Positions 34,809 through 44,665 of a stretch of 64,000 nt of DNA are shown here, piece by piece. A program made the position numbers and the translations under genes. The first letter of the stretch is position 1; every line of letters starts with the position of its first letter. The notes under the pieces are model-generated. The model was not told the DNA's origin. It worked only from the letters and a program-made list of their open reading frames with translations, and ran no database searches. The stretch lies in the NCBI RefSeq assembly GCF_002007105.1, contig NZ_MVBC01000011.1, positions 124,001 through 188,000 of the forward strand, written 5' to 3'. The DNA is from Hymenobacter sp. CRA2 (GTDB taxonomy: Bacteria; Bacteroidota; Bacteroidia; Cytophagales; Hymenobacteraceae).

Positions 34809-36476
34809 ATGACGGACTCTTTTCTGACCGCCGCCGGATGGCCGCGGGTATGGGTGCAGTGGGTGGTGCTGGGTATGGTGTTGGGCGTGGGGCTGTTTGT
34901 GCAGCTCGGGGCCCCCGAAATCGGGCTGATGGAAGCCCGCAACTTTGTGGCCGCCCGCGAAATCCACGCGGGCGGCTCCTGGCTCTTGCCCACCATGAAC
35001 GGCGAACTGCGCCTGGCCAAGCCGCCGCTGCCCACCTGGCTGGTGGCCGCCGTCATGCAGCTAACCGGCAGCACCACCGACCTGGGCCTGTTGCGGCTGC
35101 CGTCTGCCTTCGGGGCCTGCCTGCTGGTACTGTTCTTCTGGGCGCTGGCGCGCCGCCTCACGCCGCCCGCTGATCAGGGCCGCACAGCCTGGCTGGCTAG
35201 CCTGGTGCTGGCGTCCTCGTTGCTGCTGCTCACCGCCGGCCGCGATGGAAACGGATGGGACGTTTATTGCTACTGTTTTATGATGGGAGCCGTGGCCGCC
35301 GTGGTGCGGGGCCTGCAGAGTGCCGGCCGTGCCTTGGGGTGGTTTGCCATCGGTGGGGGGCTGATCGGGCTTTCCATTCTCAGCAAAGGTCCCGTCGCTC
35401 CTTATGGCATGTTGCTGCCGTTCCTGCTTGCCTATGCGCTGCGCGGCGACCGGGTGGCCATGCGCCGGCAGTTACCCGGGTGGCTGGTGTTGGCCGCAGT
35501 GGCCTTAATGGTGGGCGGGGCATGGCCACTGTACGTGCTGAGCCAGCACCTGAACGAGGCCAGCCATGTGGCTCAGACGGAAACGGGCTCCTGGGCCAAC
35601 CGCCACGTGCAGCCGTTGTGGTACTACGTCAATTTTCCGGTGTTTATGGGCCTCTGGACGCTGCCAGCCGTGGCTGCCCTGGTGTGGCCCTACGCGGGCC
35701 CGCGGGTGCGTTCCTACGCGCCCTACGCCCTGTTGCTGGCGTGGCTGCTGGCTACCTTGGTATTGCTGAGCCTGGTGCCCGAGAAGAAAGAGCGTTACCT
35801 GCTGCCGGTGTTGCCTCCCTTGGCCTTGCTGACCGCGGGCCTGGTGCGTCACTGGCTGAGCAGCCCCCATACCGCTACCGATAAGTGGTTGCCCCGGGTG
35901 TGGGCGGGCGTGTTGTGTTTAGTGCTGGTCGCGCTGCCCGTGGCCCTGCGGTTTGTGGGCCTGAGCAGTTTTGCTTCAACCACCGCGCGGTACTGGCTCA
36001 CCAGTGGCTGTGCGCTGGCTGTGGCGGGCGGGATTGCCTGGCTGTGGGCCCGCGGCCGGCCGGCCTACGCGGCGGTCGGGGGGAGCCTTGCGGTGGTGAT
36101 ACTGGCCAGCGGCCTGCTCATGCCCGCCTACCCCGAGTGGCAGCGTCGCCGCGACGACCCCGGGCTGCGGCCCCTGGCTTTGGTGGTAGCGCAGCGAGCT
36201 GATTTGCGCACGCTGCCGGTGTACAGCGTAGGAGAGATGCACATCAAGTGGATCTGGGCTGCCCAACGCGTGGTGCCGCAGTTGCCGGCTGAGCCACTGC
36301 CACTGCCACTGCCACTGCAGCAGCTGCCGGTAGTGGTGTATACCAGCACGCGAGGCCCGGCGCCTTTCCCCGCGGATTGGCTGCGTCGGTACCGCATCAG
36401 CACCATCGATAGTTTTGATTTGAGCCACCAGTTTGCGGACGGGCGGTGGTACGTTACACGCATCGATGCCAAGTAA
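34809..36476 (+). CDS. ArnT-like glycosyltransferase family 39 membrane protein
   Basis: 555 aa with about twelve membrane helices. The first periplasmic loop has GAPEIGLMEARNFVAAREIH, the conserved acidic region of GT39/ArnT (general base), followed by WLLPTMNGELRLAKPPLPTW, a hallmark of ArnT-like enzymes. LSLVPEKKERYLLPVLPPLA is another conserved loop. It would transfer a sugar from an undecaprenyl-phosphate carrier to lipid A or another acceptor at the periplasmic face. I start at ATG 34809. Confidence 0.9.
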   Translation: MTDSFLTAAGWPRVWVQWVVLGMVLGVGLFVQLGAPEIGLMEARNFVAAREIHAGGSWLLPTMNGELRLAKPPLPTWLVAAVMQLTGSTTDLGLLRLPSAFGACLLVLFFWALARRLTPPADQGRTAWLASLVLASSLLLLTAGRDGNGWDVYCYCFMMGAVAAVVRGLQSAGRALGWFAIGGGLIGLSILSKGPVAPYGMLLPFLLAYALRGDRVAMRRQLPGWLVLAAVALMVGGAWPLYVLSQHLNEASHVAQTETGSWANRHVQPLWYYVNFPVFMGLWTLPAVAALVWPYAGPRVRSYAPYALLLAWLLATLVLLSLVPEKKERYLLPVLPPLALLTAGLVRHWLSSPHTATDKWLPRVWAGVLCLVLVALPVALRFVGLSSFASTTARYWLTSGCALAVAGGIAWLWARGRPAYAAVGGSLAVVILASGLLMPAYPEWQRRRDDPGLRPLALVVAQRADLRTLPVYSVGEMHIKWIWAAQRVVPQLPAEPLPLPLPLQQLPVVVYTSTRGPAPFPADWLRRYRISTIDSFDLSHQFADGRWYVTRIDAK

Positions 36477-36537
36477 GCCGCTCTGGATAATACTTAACAT
36501 AATAATGTTCCCGGGGCGAGAGCCAGTCTGAACATAG

Positions 36538-36579
36538 AAAGGGCAGGCGGTAGCAATGGCTACGACTCCTGCCCTTTTT
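36538..36579 (+). terminator. Terminator after ArnT-like gene
   Basis: AAAGGGCAGG (36538-36547) pairs with CCTGCCCTTT (36568-36577); GGTAGC/GCTACG extends the stem internally around the loop AATG. Ts follow. It may also act for the converging minus-strand gene. Confidence 0.85.
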
Positions 36580-36610
36580 GCCGAGCTGCTGTTTGGTCAA
36601 GGACCCGCTA

Positions 36611-37591
36611 TCAAAGCCCACGCGTCAGCTGTTTGCGCACCTTCTCCAGCAACGCCTGCACGATCAACAGATCAGCCTCCTCCACAACCGACAGTTGAGT
36701 ATCGAGCCCAGGGCCAGCAATGCGGATGGTATAGGTTGATTCTAATACCGGACTATTTGCTGGGGGTACTGTGGGTACAACAGTAGGCGCGATTGGAGTG
36801 CTAGCCGTAGCCCTGGGTATATGGTGTTGTGCCGCTGGTATAGGAGCAGTTGGTGTAGGGACAAGCGCAACTTGTTCCGGTATATCTTCTGCAGGTAGAA
36901 CAACTTGGTGTGCGTCCGGTGCCTGTGGGCTTCTGGGGGCCAAGCCGAATAAGTCCGCTACGGCATCATCCGCTGGAGGCGGAGGGCTTATGACCGGGCC
37001 GGCGCCAACAGGCAGTGGTGGCACCAGCGCAGGGTTTTCCTGGGGTCCGTCGGTTCGGAACAGGTTAACGCTCATGCCTGGGCTGGCTAAGTCGCGCCGG
37101 GGAGTTGCCTTGGTTAGTTGATCAATGTCCGCTATGATGTTGCGCTCATCAATGATATCAACCATGCGTGCACCTTCCACGAAGGCCTTGGCTACGTTCT
37201 GCGCATTGATTTCTTCCACGTCGAATTCCCTGACCAGCATCACATCCAGCATATGCACGGGTAGCTCGCGGTTGCGGAATTTGCGGCAAATGTGTGAAAA
37301 CAGCGGTGGGTGTAGGAATGCCTCGCGGTGGTAGATCTTTTCTTCCTCCTTGTCATAAGCATTCTTGATGCGACGAAACAGATTGGTCGTCGTCAACATC
37401 TCCCGCTTACTGATAAGGAGCCCAAACTTGACAGCGGAACCAAGAATTGCTTTAAAGCTCCCGCTCACTTTACGGTTTAGCTTCCGGGCGCAAGCTTCAA
37501 TAGAGCATTTGCCTCCGGTGTCATCTACAACTTCAGCCACTTCCCAAGCGCTAAGGTAGCTGGTACGTGGGTAGTCTATGGTCTTAGGCAT
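36611..37591 (-). CDS. Winged-helix-like (DUF5343-like) protein with Pro-rich tail
   Basis: 326 aa. Residues 1-150 (SYLSAWEVAEVVDDTGGKCS, KAILGSAVKFGLLISKREML, REAFLHPPLFSHICRKFRN) look like two winged-helix units similar to DUF5343-type proteins; this is a resemblance, not a firm match. Residues 170-280 are Pro/Ala-rich and disordered. The C-terminal 45 residues (YTIRIAGPGLDTQLSVVEEA, then DLLIVQALLEKVRKQL) form a small alpha/beta unit. A palindrome with GTATAAAA half-sites lies in its upstream region. It borders a long AT-rich non-coding segment, suggesting acquired DNA. Confidence 0.7.
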   Translation of the reverse strand: MPKTIDYPRTSYLSAWEVAEVVDDTGGKCSIEACARKLNRKVSGSFKAILGSAVKFGLLISKREMLTTTNLFRRIKNAYDKEEEKIYHREAFLHPPLFSHICRKFRNRELPVHMLDVMLVREFDVEEINAQNVAKAFVEGARMVDIIDERNIIADIDQLTKATPRRDLASPGMSVNLFRTDGPQENPALVPPLPVGAGPVISPPPPADDAVADLFGLAPRSPQAPDAHQVVLPAEDIPEQVALVPTPTAPIPAAQHHIPRATASTPIAPTVVPTVPPANSPVLESTYTIRIAGPGLDTQLSVVEEADLLIVQALLEKVRKQLTRGL

Positions 37592-37647
37592 GGGGAGTAA
37601 TTAAATTCAGCAGTAAATAAAGTAAATTTAGGTATAAAAACGCATAT

Positions 37648-37681
37648 AAAGTATAAAAAAGTATATGCTATTTTATACTTT
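37648..37681. promoter_or_regulatory. AT-rich palindromic operator candidate
   Basis: AAAGTATAAAA (37648-37658) and TTTTATACTTT (37671-37681) form a perfect 11-bp inverted repeat with a 12-bp spacer. A third GTATAAAA half-site lies at 37632-37639, 19 bp upstream of the next one. The right arm touches the -33 element of the plus-strand promoter, so a bound protein could control both directions. Confidence 0.55.
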
Positions 37682-37711
37682 TTGTGCTTCTTAATACTAT
37701 TTATAGCTTTG
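37681..37711 (+). promoter_or_regulatory. Perfect consensus promoter without a downstream gene
   Basis: TTTG (37681-37684), 19 bp, TAGCTTTG (37704-37711): exact fit to TTTG-N19-TAnnTTTG, the same spacing as the his promoter. It points into 600 bp that contain no reading frame of useful length on the plus strand. Confidence 0.7.
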
Positions 37712-38285
37712 CACTCATTATATAGTCAAACACATATTAAAGAATACTATCTATACCTATAGGGCGGCCAAGGAATGATGAGAAGGAGGGAAGCAGCATA
37801 GAGGCGTTTTACAAGGTCACTAATAACGCCAAAGAAAATAGGAGAGCGAATCCATCAACAACGAAATGCTCCCAACTAAGAAGCTATTAAACAGCAAATA
37901 CAAGAGCTAACAAACGACAATAGAGCAAATACTGAATACCCCAGTTGTTCATCAAACTCCACATAGCATAGAAGCGAAAATTGCAATCGAAGAGACCCAA
38001 CAAGTAGAATCGCAGCGAGACTAGAGAAACTCAATATCTAAGATCCATCAGGCATAAGAACAACGCACTGGCTGCATGGGGTTACAACTGCTACAACGCG
38101 AAGCGACCCACCAACTCAAACAAACAGCATCAACTGAACAATATATACTAAGCTAAGTGGACACATACACACGACCAATAGAATAACCCCGCAACTAACT
38201 GCGGCTTGTAGAACCAATAAGCAGCGTAAAGCATAAATATATTTTTGTGTTATAATTTATATTATGTTAAGTAATGATTTGAAAA

Positions 38286-38314
38286 GATAGGCCCAGCCAA
38301 TAACTGAGCCTATC
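38286..38314 (-). terminator. Terminator of the TPR gene
   Basis: Read on the minus strand, GATAGGCTCAG pairs with CTGGGCCTATC (one G-T pair) and is followed by TTTTC. It sits about 10 bp after the stop. Confidence 0.75.
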
Positions 38315-38322
38315 CTACTACT

Positions 38323-39444
38323 TTATTGCATCAGTTTTTCAGCATCCGCCTTACGCCCTACATTGAGGTAAGATTGACGCAAAGCTTTCTTCACACCAGC
38401 GTCGTTGGGGTTCAACTGCATTGCAACCTCGAAGTACGGAATGGCTTGCTCCATGTACTTCTTGCCGTTCGCTTCCATTCCCTTGCCCTTAGCCTGGTAC
38501 GCCTTCAGGTCCATCTTATTTACGACCTTGAAAATATCAGCGCCCTTGTTGAAGTAATACACGCCAAGGTTGTACTGCGAATCGAAGTTCTTCGGGTCCA
38601 GCTCAATTGCCTTCTTGTGGGCCGCCAGCGCCTGCTCGGGCTGCTTGCTCTGCTCATACACCGAGCCCAACACCGAATACAGGTTGGAGTTCTGCGGATC
38701 GGCAGCAATGGCCTTCTGAATCTTATCGATAGCCTGTGTGCCCTGCCCGGAGCTCAACGCGATGTTCAGATCTTCCAACAAGAACGCCTTGTTGTTCGGG
38801 TATGCCTGCAACGCCTGCTGGATCACCTTCTGGGCTTCCGCTTCGTTTTTCTCCTGGCGAGCAATCTGCAGCAAGCGGCTGTACATCTGCGGCGACTTGT
38901 AGTTAATCGCCTGCAGCTTTGCGTAGTTTTCCCTGGCCTGACCCAAGTCTTGCTTAGCTTCGGAAGCATACGCAGCGTACAGCAGCGCCGTCGTATCCTG
39001 CGGACGAATCTGCTGCGCCATACGATACGAAGCCAGTGCGTCGTCGTATTTCTGCGCGTTGTAGCTTTCAACGCCGGCGTTCAGCGCCATGCCGTACAGG
39101 TTATCCAGGCGCGTGGTGGCCTGCTTGCCGTACTCGCTGTCTTTGCCTTCCAGCGCAATGGCTTTCTGGTACGACTCAAACGCCACTTTCGTGCCTTCGC
39201 CCGGCTGCAGCGTCTTGCCATAAATCGGGCTCTGCGTTATACCCTCGTAGATTTCGCCGCGGGTGTACCAAGTTTTGGCCTTGCCCTGCGTCTTCTCGTT
39301 GGTAATAGCCTTGTCGATTTCCGTGCGGGCCTTGTCCAGTGTGCCCTGCTTCTGCATCAGAATGGCGTTGGTAACCGCCGAGTTTTGTGCTGAGGCAGCG
39401 TGAATGGCCAGCGCGGTGAAAATCGTCAGAACAGTCTTCTTCAT
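38323..39444 (-). CDS. Secreted TPR protein
   Basis: 373 aa with a signal peptide (MKKTVLTIFTALAIHAASAQ). It contains about seven tetratricopeptide repeats, for example GVESYNAQKYDDALASYRMA, SVYEQSKQPEQALAAHKKAI and YYFNKGADIFKVVNKMDLKA. It probably mediates protein contacts in the periplasm. It lies 67 bp downstream of gyrA on the same strand and may be co-transcribed with it, a linkage I believe is common in Bacteroidota. GC content is lower than in most of the window. Confidence 0.88.
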   Translation of the reverse strand: MKKTVLTIFTALAIHAASAQNSAVTNAILMQKQGTLDKARTEIDKAITNEKTQGKAKTWYTRGEIYEGITQSPIYGKTLQPGEGTKVAFESYQKAIALEGKDSEYGKQATTRLDNLYGMALNAGVESYNAQKYDDALASYRMAQQIRPQDTTALLYAAYASEAKQDLGQARENYAKLQAINYKSPQMYSRLLQIARQEKNEAEAQKVIQQALQAYPNNKAFLLEDLNIALSSGQGTQAIDKIQKAIAADPQNSNLYSVLGSVYEQSKQPEQALAAHKKAIELDPKNFDSQYNLGVYYFNKGADIFKVVNKMDLKAYQAKGKGMEANGKKYMEQAIPYFEVAMQLNPNDAGVKKALRQSYLNVGRKADAEKLMQ

Positions 39445-39511
39445 GGGAATGAATGGGAAGAAAAAACGTAGTTGAGAGAAAGTCGGGAAACGGGAAAGCC
39501 CGGCGCCGGGT

Positions 39512-42064
39512 TTATTCGGCGCTCGGGGTTTCGTCGTTGGTCAGTTGATCAGTCGGCAGCACTCCGGAGGCACTTCCCTCCTGCTGAACGGCTTCCACCA
39601 GTTCAGGCTCCAACTCCTTGTCATCGGCCGCCACTTTGGCCACCGACGAAATTTCGTCGCCCTCGCTGATACGGATGAGACGCACACCCTGGGTAGCGCG
39701 CCCAATAGAGCGAACTTCGGCCACGCGCAGACGAATGGTCAGGCCCGAGCGGTTGATGATCATCAGGTCATCGTCGTCGTTCACATCCTTGATGGACACC
39801 AGCGCACCGGTTTTGTCGGTGATTTTCAGGGTGCTTACCCCTTTGGCACCGCGGTTGGTGATGCGGTAGTCATCGATGGGGCTACGCTTGCCAAAGCCGT
39901 TTTCGGATACTACCAGCAGCTCCTTGTTCGGATCGGCTAGGCACACCATACCCACCACACGGTCGTCGCCTTCTTCGGACAGGGTAATACCCCGAACCCC
40001 GGCGGCAGTACGGCCCATCGGGCGCACATTCTCCTCGTTGAAGCGCACCGCCCGGCCCATTTTCGAGGCCAGAATAACCTCGCTGGTCCCGGTGGTCAGT
40101 TGCACGTCCAGCAGCCGGTCGCCTTCGTTGATGGTAATGGCGTTGATACCGGCAGCACGCGGCCGCGAATACGCCTCGAGCGTGGTTTTCTTTACCGTGC
40201 CCTGCTCCGTGCAGAACATCAGGTAATTGTTCTGCGCGTAGTCCGGGTCACGCAGGTCGCGCACGTTCAGCACCGAGCGCACAGGGTCGTCCGCCAGTTC
40301 CGGAATCAGGTTCTGGATCGGGCGTCCCTTGGCGGCTTTGCCACCTTCGGGCAGCTCGTAGGCTTTCTTCCAGAACAGACGGCCGCCCTCGGTAAAGAGC
40401 AACAGGAAGTCGTGGGTAGAAGCCACGAACAGGTGCTCGGTGAAGTCGGTGTCCTTGGTCGAGACGCCCTTCGCTCCTACACCGCCGCGGCCCTGGGCCC
40501 GGTACTCGTCGAGGGAAGTTCGCTTAATATAGCCTTCGTTGGAAATGGTGATGACCATCGCCTCCTCGGCAATCAGCGACTCGAAATCAATGTCGCCGCC
40601 GGCGTACTCGATTTCCGTGCGGCGCGAATCGCCGTACCGGTCGCGGATATCCTGCAGCTCCTGGCGAATGATGTCGCGCTGCATCTCGGGCGACTCCAGC
40701 ACCGCCTTCAGGTGGTCGATGAGCTTCATCAGCTCGTTGTACTCATTCACGATTTTGTCGCGCTCCAGGCCAGTGAGGCGCTGCAGACGCATATCGAGAA
40801 TGGCACGGGCCTGCACGTCGCTGAGCGAGAACCGCTCGATCAACTGGGCGCGGGCCAGCTCCGGGTCGCGGGAGCTGCGGATCAGGGCAATGACTTCGTC
40901 GAGGTGGTCCAGCGCGATGAGCAGACCTTCCAGGATGTGGGCCCGCTTCTGGGCTTCGGCCAGCTCAAAGCGCGTCCGGCGCACGATAACGTCGCCGCGG
41001 TGCTCCACGAAGTAGTGAATCAGGTCGCGCAGGTTCAGCGTCATCGGGCGGCCTTTCACCAGGGCCACGTTGTTGACGCCGAAGGTCGACTGCAGCTGGG
41101 TGTACTTGAACAGGTTGTTCAGCACCACCTGCGGCACCGCGTCGCGCTTCAAATCGTACACGATGCGCATCCCGTCGCGGTCTGACTCATCGCGCAGGTC
41201 CGAGATGCCCTCGATTTTCTTCTCGTTGATCAGCTCGGCAGTGCGCTGAATCATGGCCGCCTTATTGACCATGTACGGCACCTCGGTGACGATGATCTGC
41301 TCCTTGCCCGAGGGCGTGGTTTCGAAGTGCGTCTTGGCGCGCACGACCACGCGGCCGCGGCCGGTTTCCAGGGCCTGGCGCACGCCTTCGTACCCGTAAA
41401 TCACGCCGCCCGTGGGGAAGTCCGGCGCTTTCACAAACTCCATCAACTCCTGGACGGTGATGTCGGGATTGGCCAGGTAGGCCACGATACCGTCCACCAC
41501 TTCCGTCAGGTTGTGCGGGGCCATGTTGGTAGCCATGCCCACGGCAATACCCGACGAGCCATTGACGAGCAGGTTCGGAAACTTGGCCGGCATTACCGAC
41601 GGCTCTTCCAGCGAGTCGTCGAAGTTGGGCTGAAAGTCTACCGTGTCCTTGTCCAGGTCATTCAGGATTTCGTCGGCCAGACGCTTGAGGCGAGCCTCCG
41701 TGTAGCGCATGGCAGCCGGCGAGTCACCGTCGATGGAGCCGAAGTTGCCCTGGCCATCCACGAGCGGGTAGCGCAGGGACCAGTCCTGGGCCATGCGCAC
41801 CATGGTGTCGTACACTGAGGAGTCGCCGTGGGGGTGGTATTTGCCGAGCACCTCTCCTACGATACGGGCACTCTTCTTATGCGCTTTGGTGTAGGATACG
41901 CCCAGTTCCGACATGCCGTAGAGCACGCGGCGGTGCACGGGCTTCAGCCCGTCGCGCACGTCGGGAAGGGCGCGGGAGATGATGACGGACATCGAGTAGT
42001 CGATGTACGCGCCGCGCATCTCATCCTCAATATTAATGGGAATGATTTTTTCGCCTTCAGCCAT
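39512..42064 (-). CDS. gyrA: DNA gyrase subunit A
   Basis: 850 aa. Type II topoisomerase that introduces negative supercoils with GyrB. The active-site Tyr is in [14 protein letters not shown]. The quinolone region reads [17 protein letters not shown], with Ser and Asp at the positions usually mutated in resistant strains. The gyrase-box is [10 protein letters not shown] instead of enterobacterial QRRGGKG; it lies in the C-terminal domain and identifies gyrase rather than topoisomerase IV. The start [16 protein letters not shown] and the acidic tail ([20 protein letters not shown]) are typical of Bacteroidota. Confidence 0.97.
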   Translation of the reverse strand: MAEGEKIIPINIEDEMRGAYIDYSMSVIISRALPDVRDGLKPVHRRVLYGMSELGVSYTKAHKKSARIVGEVLGKYHPHGDSSVYDTMVRMAQDWSLRYPLVDGQGNFGSIDGDSPAAMRYTEARLKRLADEILNDLDKDTVDFQPNFDDSLEEPSVMPAKFPNLLVNGSSGIAVGMATNMAPHNLTEVVDGIVAYLANPDITVQELMEFVKAPDFPTGGVIYGYEGVRQALETGRGRVVVRAKTHFETTPSGKEQIIVTEVPYMVNKAAMIQRTAELINEKKIEGISDLRDESDRDGMRIVYDLKRDAVPQVVLNNLFKYTQLQSTFGVNNVALVKGRPMTLNLRDLIHYFVEHRGDVIVRRTRFELAEAQKRAHILEGLLIALDHLDEVIALIRSSRDPELARAQLIERFSLSDVQARAILDMRLQRLTGLERDKIVNEYNELMKLIDHLKAVLESPEMQRDIIRQELQDIRDRYGDSRRTEIEYAGGDIDFESLIAEEAMVITISNEGYIKRTSLDEYRAQGRGGVGAKGVSTKDTDFTEHLFVASTHDFLLLFTEGGRLFWKKAYELPEGGKAAKGRPIQNLIPELADDPVRSVLNVRDLRDPDYAQNNYLMFCTEQGTVKKTTLEAYSRPRAAGINAITINEGDRLLDVQLTTGTSEVILASKMGRAVRFNEENVRPMGRTAAGVRGITLSEEGDDRVVGMVCLADPNKELLVVSENGFGKRSPIDDYRITNRGAKGVSTLKITDKTGALVSIKDVNDDDDLMIINRSGLTIRLRVAEVRSIGRATQGVRLIRISEGDEISSVAKVAADDKELEPELVEAVQQEGSASGVLPTDQLTNDETPSAE

Positions 42065-42173
42065 TAGTCAAAACGAAAGGCCTGCCGCCCCGGAAAAGAG
42101 CAACAGACGCCGGATGTGAAGTTGTATTTTAAGCTGGCAAGATACCGAAAAAAGCCCGTTTTTCCTAGCGAAA

Positions 42174-42422
42174 TCAAGGTTTTGACTTGCCTCGGTTGTT
42201 GTGCATTTTGCCGTCGGGTTGGCTATGAACTTTGATCTTTTCGCCAATCTCCGGGTTCTGTTTTTTCCACAGCGGCTGCCCCCGGTATTTCTGCCCGCTG
42301 TGAAAGTGCACCTTACGCACATGACAGGACGCCATGGGGCAAGTGCGACAGCCGACCAGCGCCAGCAACAGCCAAACGGACAGCCAGCAGCCGTACCGCA
42401 TCAGGGGAACATTCATCTTCAT
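42174..42422 (-). CDS. Small lipoprotein, conserved-looking
   Basis: 82 aa from ATG 42422 (MKMNVPLMRYGCWLSVWLLL, lipobox VGC). The mature part RTCPMASCHVRKVHFHSGQK, then YRGQPLWKKQNPEIGEKIK, is basic, with extra Cys and His residues that could bind a metal. I recall similar short lipoproteins in Cytophagales, but no function. It lies upstream of gyrA on the same strand. Confidence 0.7.
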   Translation of the reverse strand: MKMNVPLMRYGCWLSVWLLLALVGCRTCPMASCHVRKVHFHSGQKYRGQPLWKKQNPEIGEKIKVHSQPDGKMHNNRGKSKP

Positions 42423-42477
42423 CTTGCTGACAAAACAACGTAAAAAGGGCTGATATCGTGCCAAAGGGCGGCGCAGC

Positions 42478-43146
42478 TTACCCTATATTTTGCAAATCAC
42501 GCCCTTCCCATTCCTGCAGAAACTGCTCCAGAAATTGCTCCATGAAGGCGTGGCGCTGCTCGGCCACACGCCGGGCCGCATCGGTGTGCAGCCGCTCGCG
42601 CAGGTGCAGCAGCTTCTCGTAAAAGTGGTTGATGGTCGGCCCACTGTTCGTTTTGTATTCGGCGAAGCTACCGTGCTGCACGACCGGCAAAGACGGATCA
42701 TGTAAGGCCCGGCCTTTGTGGCCCCCGTAGGCAAAAGCGCGGGCCACGCCGATGGCCCCGATGGCGTCGAGGCGGTCGGCATCCTGCACGCAGGCGCCTT
42801 CGGGGCTGCTCACCGGCGTGGCTACGCCGGCGCCCTTGAAGCTGACCTCGCGGATAATCTCTTCGACGCGCGCAATCAGCGTATCATCGGCGCCTTGGCT
42901 GCTGAGCCACGCGCGGGCAGCGCGGGGCCCGGCTTCGTCGTCGCCGTGGTGAAACTTCCAGTCGGCAATGTCGTGCAGCAGCGCGGCCAATTCCGTTACC
43001 TGCGCGTCGGCGCCTTCGGCCGCGGCCAGGGCCCGCGCTACCTGCCACACCCGGCGGATGTGGGCCCAATCGTGCCCGGAGCCTTCGTCGGCAAACTTTT
43101 CTTCTACAAAAGCGGCGGTACGCGCCACCAAATCAGCATCTGTCAT
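42478..43146 (-). CDS. HD-domain phosphohydrolase
   Basis: 222 aa from ATG 43146. Metal-binding residues of the HD superfamily are present: GHDWAHIRRVW (His), LLHDIADWKF (HD pair) and DADRLDAIGAIGVARAF (Asp). It resembles bacterial YedJ/YpgQ-like HD hydrolases that act on nucleotides. Only 13 bp separate it from the small lipoprotein gene on the same strand. Confidence 0.9.
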   Translation of the reverse strand: MTDADLVARTAAFVEEKFADEGSGHDWAHIRRVWQVARALAAAEGADAQVTELAALLHDIADWKFHHGDDEAGPRAARAWLSSQGADDTLIARVEEIIREVSFKGAGVATPVSSPEGACVQDADRLDAIGAIGVARAFAYGGHKGRALHDPSLPVVQHGSFAEYKTNSGPTINHFYEKLLHLRERLHTDAARRVAEQRHAFMEQFLEQFLQEWEGRDLQNIG

Positions 43147-43161
43147 GCCACAAAAATGCAA

Positions 43162-43188
43162 CGGGCGCGGCTTTCCTGGCCGCGCCCG
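43162..43188 (-). terminator. Terminator of the GNAT-like gene
   Basis: Perfect 10-bp stem CGGGCGCGGC / GCCGCGCCCG with loop TTTCCTG; on the minus strand TTGCATTTTTG follows. It separates the GNAT-like gene from the HD gene. Confidence 0.75.
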
Positions 43189-43223
43189 AAGTGTTGAGCA
43201 GACTTACGGCCTCAGTGTCAAGG

Positions 43224-44420
43224 CTAATCGATGACAGGATGGCGCTGGAATTCGCGGGTGCGGTCGAACAGATAGCGCAGGGTCTGATGCTCGCGCCACG
43301 GCTCGCCGCCCACCAGCTTGGCCACGGTCATCATTTTGGGGTTGAAGTCGCCGATCCAGTTCATCACGGTTTGGGTATACGGAATGGCACCTGGCTTCTG
43401 AATCAGTTGCGACGAAGCGTACACCATGGCCGCCTCGACGCCCTTGCGTTGCTGCTCGGGCACGACGCCAAACACGACGCCAAACATGGTTTTGACGGTG
43501 CTGCGCATCTGGTGGTACTTAAACTGTACTTTCTGCCACCAGCCCAGCTTGCCGTTGAAGAAACGTAGGATTTCGTTGATTTCCGGCAAGTTGATGTAAA
43601 AGGAAATCGGCTCGTTGTTGTAGTAGCCAAACCAAATGATCCGCTCGTCCAGGATGTCGAGCATGCTCTTCATGATTTTCTGAGCGCCCTCGCTGCTCAT
43701 GGGCTTGATGCCCTCGTGCTTCACCCAGGCCTTGTTGTAAATGGTGCGGAAGTCTTCGGCGTACTGCCGCCAATCCTTCTTGCGCATGTGCCGGAAAGCA
43801 TAGTTGGGGTCGGCAGCCAGGCGCTGGGCACGCGTGAACACAGCCGGGTGCAGCTGCCCCTGCACCATACGGTGGTAGGTAATCTGCTTGTAGAACGTCT
43901 CGAAGCCATAGGTGCGAAACAGCGCTTCGTAGTACGGCGGGTTGTAATTGGCGCCGTAAATCGGGGCCCCGAAGTTGTCCGTCACCAGTCCCCACCACTT
44001 GTCCCGGTCGCCGAAGTTGATGGGACCGTCCATGCCTTCCAGCCCGCGGGCCTGCAGCCAGTCCCGGCAAGCGTCAAAAAGCTTATTGGCGGCCTGCTGG
44101 TCGTCGATGCATTCAAAGAAGCCCATGGCGCCCATATGCTGGGCGTAATCCGTTTTTCCCTCGGGGATATTGGTGGGAAACGCCGTTTCGCGGTTGAAGA
44201 AAGCCGCTACCCGGCCGATGGTCTGCCCCTGCTCGTCGAGCAGCAACCAGCGTACGCACTCGCCTTTCTGGAAGAGCTTATTTTTGGTCGGATCGAATAC
44301 CGCCTCCACATCCTGATCGAGCGGCCGAATGTAGTTCGGGTCCTGACGGTAAAGAACACGGGGCGGAAACTCCAAAAACTCGCGGGCCTGCGCCGGCGTC
44401 GTGACTTCAACAAGCTGCAT
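43224..44420 (-). CDS. GNAT-fold acyltransferase-like protein
   Basis: 398 aa from ATG 44420. The N-terminus (MQLVEVTTPAQAREFLEFPP, then RVLYRQDPNYIRPL) and the middle (GRVAAFFNRETAF, GAMGFFECIDDQQAANKLFD, GPINFGDRDKWWGLV) match a conserved Bacteroidota family annotated as GNAT-like. The C-terminal half (FGVVPEQQRKGVEAAMVYAS) has a second acetyltransferase-like CoA-loop pattern (QRKG). The substrate is unknown. Confidence 0.8.
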   Translation of the reverse strand: MQLVEVTTPAQAREFLEFPPRVLYRQDPNYIRPLDQDVEAVFDPTKNKLFQKGECVRWLLLDEQGQTIGRVAAFFNRETAFPTNIPEGKTDYAQHMGAMGFFECIDDQQAANKLFDACRDWLQARGLEGMDGPINFGDRDKWWGLVTDNFGAPIYGANYNPPYYEALFRTYGFETFYKQITYHRMVQGQLHPAVFTRAQRLAADPNYAFRHMRKKDWRQYAEDFRTIYNKAWVKHEGIKPMSSEGAQKIMKSMLDILDERIIWFGYYNNEPISFYINLPEINEILRFFNGKLGWWQKVQFKYHQMRSTVKTMFGVVFGVVPEQQRKGVEAAMVYASSQLIQKPGAIPYTQTVMNWIGDFNPKMMTVAKLVGGEPWREHQTLRYLFDRTREFQRHPVID

Positions 44421-44510
44421 GCGGTGCGCACAAAACGTAAAACAGAAGCGCGAAATAACGCAAAACCCCGTTGTAGCACGCTTCGGCTCCCTGATAAGGC
44501 CCCGCCTGCA

Positions 44511-44596
44511 TTGGCTTTCCGGAATTTCAGCTACCTTAGCGCTTACCAAAACTATTCTTTCGCGCCTCGTGGGCTCTGCCTGCGGGGCGTTTTTTT
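44511..44596 (+). promoter_or_regulatory. Promoter followed at once by a terminator-like hairpin
   Basis: TTG (44511-44513), 18 bp and TACCTTAG (44532-44539) resemble a promoter. Only 23 bp later, CGCCTCG (44563-44569) pairs with CGGGGCG (44583-44589), with an inner GGC/GCC, followed by seven Ts. The beta-flower gene starts 70 bp downstream. It could be a short-transcript gene or a leader attenuator. Confidence 0.45.
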
Positions 44597-44665
44597 ATTT
44601 AAGCTACCAATCCATGGCACCGTCGGTCCTCGTTAGTAGGTTGATTAGTACTGACTCGTGCCGTT

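Larger units (their letters stand above)
37592..38322. other. AT-rich non-coding region, possible RNA gene
   Basis: About 730 bp between converging-orientation minus-strand genes, with no supportable protein gene. The part from about 37720 to 38220 is strikingly A-rich and T-poor on the plus strand and full of stop codons. It begins just after a perfect promoter (37681-37711). A small hairpin CCGCA-ACTAAC-TGCGG lies at about 38188-38203. It could encode an untranslated RNA, or be decayed foreign DNA. Confidence 0.5.

Noticed and set aside
42138..42144. gyrA promoter TATCTTG on the minus strand
   Set aside because: No TTTG/TTG element at the required 18-21 bp; the nearest is about 30 bp away.
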